A stretch of DNA of 28,759 nucleotides from Cyanobacteria bacterium HKST-UBA02 (GTDB lineage: Bacteria > Cyanobacteriota > Vampirovibrionia > Obscuribacterales > Obscuribacteraceae): positions 1-28,759 of the forward strand of contig JAGQHH010000203.1 of the NCBI GenBank assembly GCA_020431945.1, given 5' to 3'. This document shows positions 7,401 through 14,662 of the stretch, piece by piece (the first letter of the stretch is position 1; each line of letters begins with the position of its first letter). Both the position numbers and the translations under genes were made by a program. The notes below the pieces were generated by a model, which saw only the letters and a list, made by a program, of their open reading frames with translations, was not told where the DNA came from and did not search any database.

Positions 7401-8849
7401 TCAACGCCCGGGCATCAGACTGCCGCGGGCCCGACGCAGGAGATTGTAAAGCGCGCTTCCGAGACTCATGCTCCGCTCTCGAGCCGCCGCCTGGTAGCCC
7501 TCTTCATAGCCGGTTTCGTAAGAGCGGTCCTGGCTCTGCCTGGAAGGCTCGTCACCGAGCGCATTTCCGAAGAACTCGGCAAATATCGGAAAAGCCCCGG
7601 TCTTCTCTGCCACAGCGAAGCGGTCGATGGCCCGGGAGTAAGCAGCAGCAGACCTTTCGGCGCTCTCTTTCTTGTCGCAGAAACGGCGAACATGATCCGG
7701 TGCCTGACCGGCGATCCTTGCTCTCAACTCGTCATCACCCAGGACATGAAGAATGCCCGAGGCCAGCGCTGACGGATCATCCGGCTCGACGAGCCAGCCG
7801 CTCTCCCCGTGCTTGCAATATTCCTGTAAACCGCCGACTTTAGTACCCACGCAAAAGGCCCCGTAGGCCATGGCTTCGATACACGAATAGCAGGCAGTCT
7901 CGTAGCGGGACGGGAAAACGCAGATATCGGCGTTGACCACGGTCTCGACGATCTTCTCCCGGCTCATGAATCCGAGGAACTCCACATGCTCGCTCAAGCC
8001 GAGCTCCGCCAGGCGCTCCCTCATGGTCTCGGCATAAGGTCGCTCCTTGCCGTACTCCGTCGTCTCCTGACCGCCGATGAGCACTCTTGTCCGAGGATAT
8101 TGCGACACTATCTCCGGCAGACACTCCACCACCAGGTCGGCGCCCTTGAGCCGTTCAACACGACCCCAGAAAAAAATGGTGGGAAAACCTCCCTCGAACA
8201 CTCCGGTCTTTGCCGGGAGTGCGGCTGGCATGGTCATGGGCGTGCGGATAATATCTATTTCATCGAGATTGCGGCCGGTTCGTCCGCTCCACCAGGCTGC
8301 GATATCGTCACAGATGGCGGCAACCCCGTCGGCCTGAGCCAGGGGAGCTGCTTCCATGGCAGCGATGAGCTCCCGATCAGCCACCGGCACATCGCCCACC
8401 AGACCGCGCTCGGTTATCAGAGACATCGGGCCGTATGCTTTCACCAGCACCGGGTACTTTCGCTGGGCAGCAAAAAAGAAGCCGAGCCCGTCGAAATCCT
8501 GGACCTCGATGATATCCGGCTCGAACTCATCGAGAAGCTCCCTGGTGGCGACGAAGAGATCCCGGGCCCGGGCGAGCTGCCAGGCAAAAGTCGGCATCCG
8601 GGAGAGACCCTGAAATGTAGCGTACTGATTGAAGTCGACCTGCCGCCGGAAGACTCTCATCCGCCCTGGAAGGCGCCCCAAATCCAGCACCCTTTCGGTA
8701 TCGGACTCGTCCCTGGGGTTTGCAAAAGTAAGAACGAGGAGATCGTGACCGGCTTCGGCAAGCCCCTTTGCCAGCTCGAAACTGGCGGGGAATCCGGGCT
8801 CCTCCTCCAGGCTCTTTGGAAACGATGATGAGACAAGGGCTATCTTCAT
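7401..8849 (-). CDS. Family 4 glycosyltransferase (GT-B)
   Basis: 482 aa from ATG 8849. A TTG six codons upstream is in frame, but MKIALVSSSFP is the normal GT4 beginning. The donor half contains FFWGRVERLKGADLVVE and the GT4 signature ETACYSCIE (E-x7-E) followed by AMAYGAFCVGTKVGG and LQEYCKHGESGWLV. It transfers a sugar from a nucleotide donor to a glycan acceptor in the cytoplasm. The last ~60 residues are hydrophilic (DEPSRQSQDRSYETGYEEGY) and then become a basic helix, SALYNLLRRARGSL. It is divergent from the GNAT-NeuB gene and first in the minus-strand run. The 83-bp gap to the next gene carries a separate promoter. Confidence 0.87.
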   Translation of the reverse strand: MKIALVSSSFPKSLEEEPGFPASFELAKGLAEAGHDLLVLTFANPRDESDTERVLDLGRLPGRMRVFRRQVDFNQYATFQGLSRMPTFAWQLARARDLFVATRELLDEFEPDIIEVQDFDGLGFFFAAQRKYPVLVKAYGPMSLITERGLVGDVPVADRELIAAMEAAPLAQADGVAAICDDIAAWWSGRTGRNLDEIDIIRTPMTMPAALPAKTGVFEGGFPTIFFWGRVERLKGADLVVECLPEIVSQYPRTRVLIGGQETTEYGKERPYAETMRERLAELGLSEHVEFLGFMSREKIVETVVNADICVFPSRYETACYSCIEAMAYGAFCVGTKVGGLQEYCKHGESGWLVEPDDPSALASGILHVLGDDELRARIAGQAPDHVRRFCDKKESAERSAAAYSRAIDRFAVAEKTGAFPIFAEFFGNALGDEPSRQSQDRSYETGYEEGYQAAARERSMSLGSALYNLLRRARGSLMPGR

Positions 8850-8942
8850 GCCTGTACTCTTGAGCAAACTGGCATTTTACCAGCAGTTCTAATTAAGACG
8901 AGCTAAAGACTTGTCAAAGCACAAACTGTCATACTTTCAGCC
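8850..8942. promoter_or_regulatory. Divergent promoter region, GT4 / pseI-like
   Basis: This 93-bp gap separates two divergently transcribed genes and must hold both start regions. For the plus strand, TTGTCA (8911-8916) and TACTTT (8932-8937) are candidate boxes, but the 15-bp spacing is short. TACTTT is only 5 bp from the ATG at 8943, and no Shine-Dalgarno sequence is visible, so this gene too could be leaderless. I see no clear minus-strand promoter. Confidence 0.3.
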
Positions 8943-10541
8943 ATGAGCGCTGTTAGCACTGATATTTCCCTGGAGCTTGTCGGACTGGACGAGGCCGCCG
9001 CCCGTCTGCTCATGGAATGGCGCAACGATCCGCTCATCAGGGAAAGCTCTTTCCACCGCCAGGAAAAAACCTGGGACACTTTCTGGCCCGAGTTTGCCGC
9101 CTCCTATGCCGCTGACTGCCGGGCACCGGTCTTCTTTGTCCTAAAGAATGGTGAAAGGGCAGGCTATATACGCTTTCGCCGCCTGGAGAATGAAAGCGCC
9201 GGCGGTCTCCAGGACACCGATATCTCCATCGGGATAGCACCGCAATTCCGGGGCATGGGCATCGGTCCAAAAGCTCTGGAGCTCTCCAGGGGAGTGGCAC
9301 GCTCCCTGGGCTATCACCGGATCATTGCCGAAGTCAAAACAGAAAACCCCGGATCTAAGAAAGCCTTCGAGAAAGCAGGCTTCGTTTTTCAGGATACAAA
9401 GCTTAAAACAGTTCCCGATACGGGCGAAAGAGTAGAAATCCATCGCCTGGTGGCGGATCTCACCGGACAGACCAGGCTCCCGGACGGAACGGCGATAGGA
9501 GACGGCAATCCCTGCTATGTGATCGCCGAAGCAGGCTCCAACTGGCGTATGGGCTCTACCCGCCGGGACGAGAAGATGGCACGCACTCTCATAGACGTGG
9601 CTGTGGAAGCGGGTTGCAACGCCGTCAAATTCCAGACTTATCGGCCGGAGACGACATATGTCGAGAATGCCGGCGAAAGCGACTATCTATCCCAGGCCGG
9701 CATAAAAGAATCGATCAGGGACATTTTCTCGGACCTGGCCATGCCATACGAGATGGTGGAAGGCCTGGCTAGTTACTGCGAAGCCCTGGGCATAACCTTC
9801 ATGTCTTCGGTCTTTTCAGTGGATGATCTCGAAGCAGTGGACCCTTTCACGCCAATTCACAAACTGGCATCCTACGAAATCTCCCACCTTCGGCTCATAG
9901 AAGCCATGGCTGCCACAGGCAAGCCGGCGATTCTGAGCACAGGCGCATCCAGCCCCGAGGACATAGACTGGGCCGTTACCAAATTCCGGAGCTTGAGCCA
10001 GGCGCCGCTTTCCCTCATGCAGTGCACAGCCAGATATCCGGCGCCGCTCTCTGCCCTGAATCTTGCAGTGATACCATGGATGAAGGCACGCTGGTCGGTA
10101 CCGGCAGGTCTCTCGGATCACAGCCGCGATCCCATCACCGGTCCTCTTGCAGCCGTTGCCCTGGGCGCCAACCTGATCGAGAAGCACTACACGCTGCACA
10201 ACGATCTGCCCGGACCGGACCATAAATTCGCCGTTACCGCCAGTGAACTGAAAGAGATGGTGGCGGCGATCAGACGCACCGAACAAGTCATCGGAGACGG
10301 CGTCAAACGAGTCCACGAAGAAGAAGAAGAGCTCTATCAGTATGCCCGTCGCGGCGTGCAAGCCATCCGCAGCATCGAAGCCGGCTCCCCCCTGGTGGAA
10401 GGCGAGAACTTCGCCATCCTGCGCCCGGGCAAACAAAGACGCGGCATGCATCCGAAAAATATCGAGCGCTTGCAGGGTGCCAGAGCCCAGCGTCTCATCC
10501 CGGTAGGCGACGGGATCGGAGAAGATGATGTCTCTTACTGA
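8943..10541 (+). CDS. pseI: GNAT acetyltransferase-NeuB-type nonulosonate synthase fusion (PseI-like)
   Basis: 532 aa. Residues ~8-172 are a GNAT N-acetyltransferase (EWRNDP near 25-30, acetyl-CoA loop QFRGMGIG at 101-108, then NPGSKKAFEKAGF). Residues ~183-445 are the NeuB TIM barrel: IAEAGSNWRMG, AVKFQTYRPE, STGASSPEDID, CTARYPAP, GLSDHSRDP, LIEKHYTLHNDLPGPDH. Residues ~460-530 are the C-terminal SAF (antifreeze-like) domain: RRGVQAIRSIEAGSPL, then NFAILRPG. NeuB/PseI/LegI enzymes condense phosphoenolpyruvate with a 6-carbon aminosugar. The GNAT could acetylate the amino group of that precursor, as PseH or LegH does. Assignment to pseudaminic rather than legionaminic acid rests on PseF, PseC and PseB in this window. 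It starts a three-gene plus-strand operon. Confidence 0.85.
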   Translation: MSAVSTDISLELVGLDEAAARLLMEWRNDPLIRESSFHRQEKTWDTFWPEFAASYAADCRAPVFFVLKNGERAGYIRFRRLENESAGGLQDTDISIGIAPQFRGMGIGPKALELSRGVARSLGYHRIIAEVKTENPGSKKAFEKAGFVFQDTKLKTVPDTGERVEIHRLVADLTGQTRLPDGTAIGDGNPCYVIAEAGSNWRMGSTRRDEKMARTLIDVAVEAGCNAVKFQTYRPETTYVENAGESDYLSQAGIKESIRDIFSDLAMPYEMVEGLASYCEALGITFMSSVFSVDDLEAVDPFTPIHKLASYEISHLRLIEAMAATGKPAILSTGASSPEDIDWAVTKFRSLSQAPLSLMQCTARYPAPLSALNLAVIPWMKARWSVPAGLSDHSRDPITGPLAAVALGANLIEKHYTLHNDLPGPDHKFAVTASELKEMVAAIRRTEQVIGDGVKRVHEEEEELYQYARRGVQAIRSIEAGSPLVEGENFAILRPGKQRRGMHPKNIERLQGARAQRLIPVGDGIGEDDVSY

Positions 10542-11226
10542 GAGCCTGGGTGGCAAAGCCACTCTTCTCAGAAACACAGACAATCTCTTGATCGATCTCG
10601 ATGGCACACTGGTCGACAGCATGGACTGTCTCCGGTCGACTTATTTCGCATTCCTGAGCAGATTCGAAAAGACCGGAAGCCTGGCTGAATTCAGCTCGCT
10701 AATCGGTCCCCCTTTAAAAGCTGTTGTGATTGCGCTCAAACACAACCATGGTCTCGAGCAGGACGTTGATGAGCTCTCCAGGATTTATGGCGAGATCATG
10801 GAAAGAAACTACGAGCTCTGCCAGCCTCTGGCTGGCGCACGAGAGCTGCTGGAGAGTGCAGGGAATGCCGGCAAGCAGCTCGCTCTGGTGACCGGTGCGC
10901 ACAGCGAAACCGCAGGGAATCTTGTCAGTCGATTGGACTGGCGCGGCTTTTTCAACGTGGTGATTACAGGGGACCTGTGCCGTGATCATAAGCCGGACCC
11001 TGAGCCTTACCAGAAGGCAATGTCGGCTCTCGGCGCCTCAGCCGACAATTGCCTGGTGATTGAAGATTCGGAAAATGGGATTCGGTCCGCTTGTGCAGCA
11101 GGTATCGAGACCATCGGGCTCTGCCGGGAAAGCGACCGAAACACCCTCATCAAAGCAGGAGCAAGATATTGCTTCGAAGACCTTGAAGCCCTCGCTTCGG
11201 CACTGAAACGCGCCTGGGAGATCTGA
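10528..11226 (+). CDS. HAD-superfamily phosphatase
   Basis: About 232 aa. Motif I LIDLDGTLVDS supplies the nucleophilic Asp and the general acid. Motif II is VTGAHSE, the conserved Lys lies in DHKPDPEPYQKAM, and motif IV is VIEDSENGIRSACAAG. The layout is that of the phosphoglycolate phosphatase/beta-phosphoglucomutase (HAD subfamily IA) group. A small-molecule phosphoester is the likely substrate; a sugar phosphate from the neighbouring pathway is possible. Two ATGs sit in tandem (10525 and 10528); the second is better spaced from GGAG. The gene overlaps the synthase stop by 14 bp and is translationally coupled to it. Confidence 0.85.
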   Translation: MSLTESLGGKATLLRNTDNLLIDLDGTLVDSMDCLRSTYFAFLSRFEKTGSLAEFSSLIGPPLKAVVIALKHNHGLEQDVDELSRIYGEIMERNYELCQPLAGARELLESAGNAGKQLALVTGAHSETAGNLVSRLDWRGFFNVVITGDLCRDHKPDPEPYQKAMSALGASADNCLVIEDSENGIRSACAAGIETIGLCRESDRNTLIKAGARYCFEDLEALASALKRAWEI

Positions 11227-11230
11227 ATCG

Positions 11231-11935
11231 ATGAGCGCCCGCTTCCTGGCTCTCTCAAGTATCAGTCCAACTATTACCCTGGAGGGATTGCCGCCTGTCC
11301 TTCCGGATTGGGTAACCTCGGAAGTGGACAGAATCTGGGAACTGGCTATTTCTGCCGAAGGTGCCAGACTCTTCGACGGGAAAGCTCTCTTCGTCGCATC
11401 CATTGAAGAGAACCGGATAGATCTGTTTTCGTTTCCCTACCGTTTCCTCTACGCCCAGAGCCGAAGCACAGAGCTCAAACAGGCAATCGACCTGAAACCG
11501 ATTGCGGTAAGTGGAGCCTGTCTGTCCGAAGGATTGGTCCTGGTAGGCAAACGAGCGAACACAGTCACCCAGTACCCTGGCTTTCTGGAACTCGTGCCCT
11601 CCGGTGGGCTGGAGAACCTGGGCGAGACCCTCGACTACAAGAGCAGACTCATCGAAGAGCTCGAAGAAGAAACCACCATTAAGAAGGAAAACATCCTCCG
11701 GATTGACACTATCGGAATCTGTTTCGACCAGAAAGAGTCCACCTACGATATTTGTTGCACCATAATGCTTCCCGCTGGCTTTTCCAGACAACCGATCTCA
11801 TCACCCACCGACGAGTACACGCAGCTAACCTGGCAGAACCCGGGAGCGCTCCTTAAGCAGCGATCGGTCGTTCCCACGAGCCTGGCAATCATTGACCAGC
11901 TAGAGTCAACCTCCCGCCAGCTTTCTGGAGACTGA
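11231..11935 (+). CDS. Nudix-like hydrolase domain protein
   Basis: 234 aa. The central part has a Nudix-box-like stretch, GGLENLGE followed nine residues later by EELEEETTI. The spacing is two residues longer than the classic G-x5-E-x7-RE-U-x-EE-x-G-U, and the Arg and Gly are replaced by Glu and Thr. Similar longer boxes occur in nucleoside-diphosphate-sugar hydrolases. The box may nevertheless be inactive. The N-terminal ~100 residues are a beta-rich region (ALFVASIEENRIDLFSFPYRFLYAQ). The ATG is 4 bp after the HAD stop and has a GGAG site within the end of that gene, so it is the third gene of the pseI-like operon. Its 3' end overlaps the convergent GT2-like gene by 30 bp. A role in sugar-nucleotide turnover is inference. 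Confidence 0.6.
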   Translation: MSARFLALSSISPTITLEGLPPVLPDWVTSEVDRIWELAISAEGARLFDGKALFVASIEENRIDLFSFPYRFLYAQSRSTELKQAIDLKPIAVSGACLSEGLVLVGKRANTVTQYPGFLELVPSGGLENLGETLDYKSRLIEELEEETTIKKENILRIDTIGICFDQKESTYDICCTIMLPAGFSRQPISSPTDEYTQLTWQNPGALLKQRSVVPTSLAIIDQLESTSRQLSGD

Positions 11936-12688
11936 TCGCAGATCGTCCTTGGCGATTTTAACGAGCCCCGGCCAGGCATCCGCCGTCAGGGGATGGAAAT
12001 CTTTATAGGTCTTGTAATTGTTGCCGTCGGCATTGATCCAGAGATCGAAGTGATGCTCGATGGAAAAGTCGCTGCTATGAGACCAGTTGGCCAGCTTGCG
12101 GCGCAGCTCCGCCTCTGAGCGAGCCCAGGTGAAATGAAGCAGGATGGCCGGGCTCATGATATTGCTCTGGGTCGTCCAGCGCGCGTTTATGAAGATCTCC
12201 GGAACCGCGGTGACGATGGGGGTGGGGTGAAGGAAGATCTCACCGTCTTTGCCTACTACCAGATAGCTGTCATCGAGCTCTTTATAGACGCTCACCCAGT
12301 TGCCCAGGACACAGGAGCTGTTGTCCTTCTGGGCATGAAGAAACTCGTTTAGATCCTGAGCATTCATGAGCAGCTCGTCCGAGTCCACCGAGAGCAGCCA
12401 GTCCGCCCCTTCGATATGAGAAGAAAGAAAATTCCTCTCTCTGGTGTCATTTTCCATTGGGCTCAGTCCGGGCATGTAGAACTGATCCTGGATGATCCTC
12501 ACCTTGTCCGAGACACCGAGGAGCTTGCCGGAAATCTCGGAGTCGAGCTCGAAAGTCCCACCCGACCAGGTCTCGCGGTTCTCATCCAGACCGATGACCA
12601 CTTCGTCGACTATGTCTACATAGGAGCGGACGCTCTCCTCGAAATAAGCGATATCGTAAGCAAGCAGCGAAATACCTGCCGTTCTCAT
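11906..12688 (-). CDS. GT2-like (GT-A fold) glycosyltransferase
   Basis: 260 aa. The order of elements fits a GT-A fold: AGISLLAYDIAYFEESVRSY, DEVVIGLDENRETW, RNFLSSHIEGADWLL and VDSDELL, which carries the metal-binding DxD-type motif. Conserved His/Trp positions follow in LLHFTWARSEAE. The usual 'VSVxxPxYN' opening is replaced by the shorter variant found in the 'family 2-like' transferases. It ends in a basic segment (DDLRSVSRKLAGG). It is the last gene of the minus-strand run from 16338; its start overlaps the methyltransferase stop by 1 bp (TAATG). The sugar is unknown. Confidence 0.72.
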   Translation of the reverse strand: MRTAGISLLAYDIAYFEESVRSYVDIVDEVVIGLDENRETWSGGTFELDSEISGKLLGVSDKVRIIQDQFYMPGLSPMENDTRERNFLSSHIEGADWLLSVDSDELLMNAQDLNEFLHAQKDNSSCVLGNWVSVYKELDDSYLVVGKDGEIFLHPTPIVTAVPEIFINARWTTQSNIMSPAILLHFTWARSEAELRRKLANWSHSSDFSIEHHFDLWINADGNNYKTYKDFHPLTADAWPGLVKIAKDDLRSVSRKLAGG

Positions 12689-13509
12689 TACTTATTCACC
12701 TTCCCTTTCCAGTCCACCAGACCGGTACCGGACCAGTGACCGAAAGAAGTGACATCGAGCTTGGGACGCTGGATCTCCCGCCAGGTGCGGAGCATGTTCC
12801 AGAGCCGCACGTCGTCGAACATGAAGATAGGCTCGTTCTCGAATTCGAGAGTATCGAAATTGGCCAGGAAGAAATCCTCCTGGGTAGAATCCTTGGCGGC
12901 ATCGATAAAGACGAAATCGGCCTTCTTCAAAAGATCCCGATGCTGATCGAACACGGACCGATCGCTAAGATCGCAGATGAGCTGCGTGAGACGAGAATCG
13001 AAATCCTCTGCCTTGAGAACGGTGGCATCGAACTCTTGCCAGGGCACGATATCGTATGTAGTGACATTCGCATCCTCCGGCAAGAATTGCTTGATGGTCA
13101 ATGCAGAGAGCCCTGTCGAGGTCCCGATCTCGATCACGAGCTTGGGCTTGAGCTCTTTGATGAGACCGGCCAGGAGCTTATAGTGCTCGCCGGGCCAGAC
13201 ATCTGGCCAGTAAGGAGGAGACGGCATTCTGGAAAGAATCGAAGCGAGATCAACGCTGCCTGCGTGGCCGGCTGCCGCCAGGCTGAGATCGATGAGGCGT
13301 TTGCTAGGTCTTGCCGGATCGTCGAGAGCAGGATAAACGAGCGAATAATGTGGATTACTCGATTCGAAAGGAGGAGGCAATACCTGCCTGGCTTCGATCT
13401 CTCCGGCCGGACGCTCAGGCGAGATCGGCGGCGATATCTTGGGAGCGGCCGGCTCTTCCTGCCTGGGGGCGCTCTGCTTCTTATCCGAGAACAAATCCAG
13501 AATCTTCAT
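12688..13509 (-). CDS. Class I SAM-dependent methyltransferase
   Basis: 273 aa from ATG 13509, which has GGAG seven bases upstream; the longer frame to 13542 would run into the preceding gene. Residues ~8-50 are a Pro/Glu/Ala-rich, probably disordered segment. The Rossmann domain follows: KLVIEIGTSTGLSALTIK (motif I, SAM-binding), VTTYDIVPW (motif II) and ADFVFIDAAKDS (motif IV), then MFDDVRLW. The pattern resembles methyltransferase 24-type proteins, which include O-methyltransferases of glycan and small-molecule pathways. Position between two glycosyltransferase genes suggests methylation of a sugar hydroxyl in the finished glycan. Specificity cannot be read. Confidence 0.78.
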   Translation of the reverse strand: MKILDLFSDKKQSAPRQEEPAAPKISPPISPERPAGEIEARQVLPPPFESSNPHYSLVYPALDDPARPSKRLIDLSLAAAGHAGSVDLASILSRMPSPPYWPDVWPGEHYKLLAGLIKELKPKLVIEIGTSTGLSALTIKQFLPEDANVTTYDIVPWQEFDATVLKAEDFDSRLTQLICDLSDRSVFDQHRDLLKKADFVFIDAAKDSTQEDFFLANFDTLEFENEPIFMFDDVRLWNMLRTWREIQRPKLDVTSFGHWSGTGLVDWKGKVNK

Positions 13510-13528
13510 GGCAATCTCCAATCTATTT

Positions 13529-14662
13529 CTAGCTTTTAGCAACGAGCCTTTTCACGGCTCTAATGGGTTTTGTGAGTTTCCAGCTGGTACTGTTTACGAT
13601 ACTGTTGATTTGAATATTGAGAGCCTGATTGGCCTGCCGCAACTCCTCTCTCTCGGCGCTTACACGCTCGAGATCAACCTTGCCCGCCTCGGTCAGAGAC
13701 GAATCCAGAGCACCCTTGAGCTGCTCGACCCGGTTTGCCAGAGCGACGATTATCCGGACCGCCTTATTAGTATCGGAGAGCACATCGGCACTTTTCACCT
13801 GGCTGTAATCGATACCCAGGGTATCCCGCCCTATGGTGATCACGCTGGTGAGAAGATCCGCCACGATCTCATCATAGTTGTCGATGCCCGACTCTCTGAC
13901 GAAGTCGCCGTAGTCTTCCTGAAGAAGCAGGATGTCGGACATATACTTGAGCTCGGCGAAATTCTTATGAGTCTGGTTCTGCCCGTGATAGCGATAAATC
14001 ACCAGGGGCTTGTAGACGAAATAATAGTCTCCTTTTTTCAGGAGCCGGATGAAAAATTCCACGTCGCCGCAGTGGTAGTAGCGGCTGTCGAATCCTTCGC
14101 CATCGAGGTGCTCCCGGCGAAACATGACCGCCGGCGGGAAACCGACCAGATTGTCGCCATGAAGCAAAAACATCAGGCTCACATCGCGGCCGGGGAAAAT
14201 CCGGTCCCGATAATATTTGCGGGCGTCGGGCATGACCGCCACCCGATTCTCGCTCCCGTCGGCACAATTGACCTGCTCCCTGGCGCACCCGGCAAGACTG
14301 ACACCGGGGTTCTCATCGAGAGCCGCAGCCAGACGCTCGAGAAGAGCAGGTTTGCAATAATCATCCTGGGCGAAAGGCTTGATAAAATCCCCCTCGCCCT
14401 TTTGCATGGTAAGGTTCCAGTTGCCGAAAAGACCGAGATTCTTCTCATTGCGCCAGGCGCGAATGCGGCTGTCTCTGGCGGCGTACTCCTCGATGATTTC
14501 GAAGGATGAGTCTGTTGAGCAGTCATCGGCGATAACCAGCTCGAAATCTGTGAGGCTCTGAGCCAGAATACTTTCGATGGCTTGCCTGAGATACTTCTCA
14601 CCGTTATAGACAGGCATGCAAACCGACACTTTCGGTAGTCTGCTCTTTTTGGAATCACTCAT
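13529..14662 (-). CDS. Family 2 glycosyltransferase (GT-A), paralogue of the 2505-3638 protein
   Basis: 377 aa. The opening VSVCMPVYNGEKYLRQAIES, the ADD (45-47) and FIKPFAQDD (93-101) mark a GT2 enzyme. HCGDVEFFIRLLKKGDYYF forms the acceptor-side region. The C-terminus carries STSWKLTKPIRA followed by KRLVAKS, the same tail motif as in the other 377-aa GT2, and a short coiled-coil-like stretch (ERVSAEREELRQANQAL) precedes it. The first ~120 residues of the two proteins align without obvious gaps, so they are a duplicated pair with presumably different acceptors. It overlaps the preceding gene by 4 bp (ATGA) and lies 19 bp ahead of the methyltransferase. Confidence 0.88.
   Translation of the reverse strand: MSDSKKSRLPKVSVCMPVYNGEKYLRQAIESILAQSLTDFELVIADDCSTDSSFEIIEEYAARDSRIRAWRNEKNLGLFGNWNLTMQKGEGDFIKPFAQDDYCKPALLERLAAALDENPGVSLAGCAREQVNCADGSENRVAVMPDARKYYRDRIFPGRDVSLMFLLHGDNLVGFPPAVMFRREHLDGEGFDSRYYHCGDVEFFIRLLKKGDYYFVYKPLVIYRYHGQNQTHKNFAELKYMSDILLLQEDYGDFVRESGIDNYDEIVADLLTSVITIGRDTLGIDYSQVKSADVLSDTNKAVRIIVALANRVEQLKGALDSSLTEAGKVDLERVSAEREELRQANQALNIQINSIVNSTSWKLTKPIRAVKRLVAKS

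Noticed and set aside
13439..14509. A 356-codon plus-strand open frame
   Set aside because: Antisense to the GT2 gene at 13529-14662, whose motifs are unambiguous.
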